Assembly (NCBI RefSeq): GCF_001761365.1
Contig: NZ_CP017477.1
Coordinates: 2,346,001 to 2,410,000, forward strand
Direction of reading: 5' to 3'
Source of the DNA: Polaribacter vadi
GTDB taxonomy: Bacteria > Bacteroidota > Bacteroidia > Flavobacteriales > Flavobacteriaceae
DNA: 64,000 bases
Shown: piece by piece, positions 62,966 to 64,000 of the stretch
How the letters are laid out: every line of letters begins with the position of its first letter
Position numbering within the stretch: the stretch's first letter is position 1
Translations under genes and position numbers: made by a program
The notes under the pieces: model-generated
Databases searched by the model: none
What the model was told of the DNA's origin: nothing
The model's input: only the letters and a program-made list of their open reading frames with translations

Positions 62966-63880
62966 ATGATAAACGGTATTATTACACCTATGGTTACCCC
63001 ACTTTTATCTGATAATTTATCATTAGATTTAATTGGCACTAAAAAACTAATTGAACATATTATTTCTGGTGGTGTGCATGGATTATTTATTCTTGGAACA
63101 ACTGGTGAAGCTACGAATTTAAGCTATAAAACAAGAATAGAACTTATTATTGAAAGTTGTAAAATTGTAAATAATAGAATTCCCGTATTTGTTGGTATTA
63201 CAGATACTTCTATAGAAGAAAGTATAAAACTTGCCTCTATTTCTAAAGAAGCAGGAGCTACAGCTGTTGTGGCTGCACCTCCATACTATTATAGACTTGG
63301 ACAAATCGAACTTTATAAATATTATTGGAATTTAGCAGACCAAGTATCTTTGCCTCTTTACTTATATAACATGCCATCACATACCAAAACAAATATTGAT
63401 ATTGATACGACGCTTAAACTTTCTGAGCATCCCAATATTATTGGTTTAAAAGATAGTTCAGCCAATACCGTTTATTTTCAAAAACTTTGTCATTTATTTA
63501 AAAATAAAGATTTTTGTTTATTAGTAGGTCCTGAAGAAGTTACTTCTGAAACTGTTTTAATGGGCGGAAATGGTGGCGTAAATGGTGGGTCTAATATGTT
63601 TCCAAAACTATATGTAGAGCTTTACAAAGCAACAAATGCAAAAGATTTTAAAAGAATTGATGAACTTCAACATTTGGTAATGGAAATATCTACCAAAATT
63701 TATAGCTTAGGTTCTTTTGGCTCAAGTTATTTAAAAGGAATGAAAGGAGGTTTAGCAGCTTTAGGAATTATCGAAACAAATATTGCTCCACCATTTCATT
63801 CTTTTGAAGAAAAAGAAATGAAACTTGTTAGAGAAAATATAGAGAAAATAAAAGTAGAACTTGACAAAATTCTTAAATAA
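62966..63880 (+). CDS. Dihydrodipicolinate synthase/N-acetylneuraminate lyase-family aldolase
   Basis: A 304-residue cytosolic TIM-barrel aldolase. Schiff-base Lys162 lies in I-I-G-L-K-D-S-S, Tyr134 in L-Y-N-M-P, and the phosphate/carboxylate loop is G-T-T-G-E-A-T. Family members cleave 2-keto-3-deoxy acids (KDG, KDGal, neuraminate) to pyruvate and an aldehyde. Next to a pectin PUL it could split a 2-keto-3-deoxy sugar acid such as Kdo, Dha or KDGal derivatives; true lysine biosynthesis is less likely given the context. It is transcribed away from susC and is followed by a symporter gene 23 bases on. Confidence 0.85.
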   Translation: MINGIITPMVTPLLSDNLSLDLIGTKKLIEHIISGGVHGLFILGTTGEATNLSYKTRIELIIESCKIVNNRIPVFVGITDTSIEESIKLASISKEAGATAVVAAPPYYYRLGQIELYKYYWNLADQVSLPLYLYNMPSHTKTNIDIDTTLKLSEHPNIIGLKDSSANTVYFQKLCHLFKNKDFCLLVGPEEVTSETVLMGGNGGVNGGSNMFPKLYVELYKATNAKDFKRIDELQHLVMEISTKIYSLGSFGSSYLKGMKGGLAALGIIETNIAPPFHSFEEKEMKLVRENIEKIKVELDKILK

Positions 63881-63903
63881 TTAGTAGTTAAATATAACCA
63901 CCA

Positions 63904-64000
63904 ATGAACACTATAGATATTATTGTATTCTTTATTTATATAGGAGGAATTGCTCTTTTTGGTGGTTCTTTTTTTAAAAAGAACAAAACTTCGTCTTCTT
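63904..64000 (+). CDS. Sodium:solute symporter (SSS) family, N-terminal fragment
   Basis: The gene starts at ATG 63904 and is cut by the window end after 32 codons. The visible N-terminus is a hydrophobic helix, I-I-V-F-F-I-Y-I-G-G-I-A-L-F-G, followed by K-K-N-K, the usual opening of SSS transporters. It is 23 bases after the aldolase stop, so both are probably one operon importing and splitting a sugar acid. Confidence 0.65.
   Translation, partial: MNTIDIIVFFIYIGGIALFGGSFFKKNKTSSS

Noticed and set aside
1..64000. tRNA, rRNA, CRISPR array, prophage
   Set aside because: No clover-leaf genes, rRNA-like stretches, regularly spaced repeats or phage structural genes were seen.

Overview
The window is a stretch of an AT-rich genome of a Bacteroidota bacterium, most likely a marine Flavobacteriaceae. 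The signs are SusC/SusD pairs, lipoproteins with L-S-S-C type lipoboxes, type IX secretion (T9SS) C-terminal sorting domains, and long same-strand carbohydrate-enzyme operons. There are no rRNA or tRNA genes and no CRISPR array, and I found no transcriptional regulator.

Layout. (1) 1-2709, plus strand: the tail of one polysaccharide utilization locus (PUL), with the SusD C-terminus, an IPT/TIG surface glycan-binding lipoprotein and a GH27 alpha-galactosidase. (2) 2749-3450: a decayed IS3-family transposase remnant. (3) 3768-9674, plus strand: two T9SS-exported proteins, a soluble PQQ glucose dehydrogenase homologue and a 1351-residue protein built of four copies of an unrecognised domain. (4) 9840-20458, minus strand: an 11-gene catabolic operon. 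Its distal half looks like an oxidative, non-phosphorylating deoxysugar route (mutarotase, FucP-like permease, two SDRs, lactonase, FAH-family hydrolase, Zn-alcohol dehydrogenase). Its proximal half is a RuBisCO-like protein (RLP), a DUF1537 acid-sugar kinase, a one-cysteine Asp/Glu-racemase-fold enzyme and a bile-acid/Na symporter-family transporter. (5) 20720-22264: a separate GH28. (6) 22436-57174, minus strand: 17 tightly packed enzyme genes (PL1 x2, DUF3826, a beta-helix/DUF6298-type fusion, GH140, GH28, GH43-like, a beta-propeller enzyme resembling PL42, GH78 x2, an STN-esterase fusion, GH95, an (alpha/alpha)6 hydrolase, a sialidase-fold/TIM-barrel fusion, an unclassified GH, GH2 x2). 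(7) 57330-62660: the SusD and SusC genes of this PUL, separated from the enzymes by a strong terminator hairpin. (8) 62966-64000, divergent plus strand: a DHDPS-family aldolase and the start of a sodium:solute symporter.

How it fits together. The enzyme set points to a complex pectin carrying rhamnose, fucose or L-galactose, galacturonate and apiose. Rhamnogalacturonan II or a seagrass apiogalacturonan are the best guesses. PL1 and GH28 would cut the galacturonan, GH140 would release apiose-containing side chains, and GH78, GH95, GH2, GH43 and the propeller enzymes would trim them. No sulfatase is present, which argues against a sulfated algal glycan. The RLP plus DUF1537 kinase pair matches the known D-apionate pathway logic (3-oxo-isoapionate kinase followed by an RLP), so apiose-polymer depolymerisation and an RLP-based apiose catabolism appear to lie side by side. 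That link, and the roles of several fused or unclassified enzymes, are inferences.
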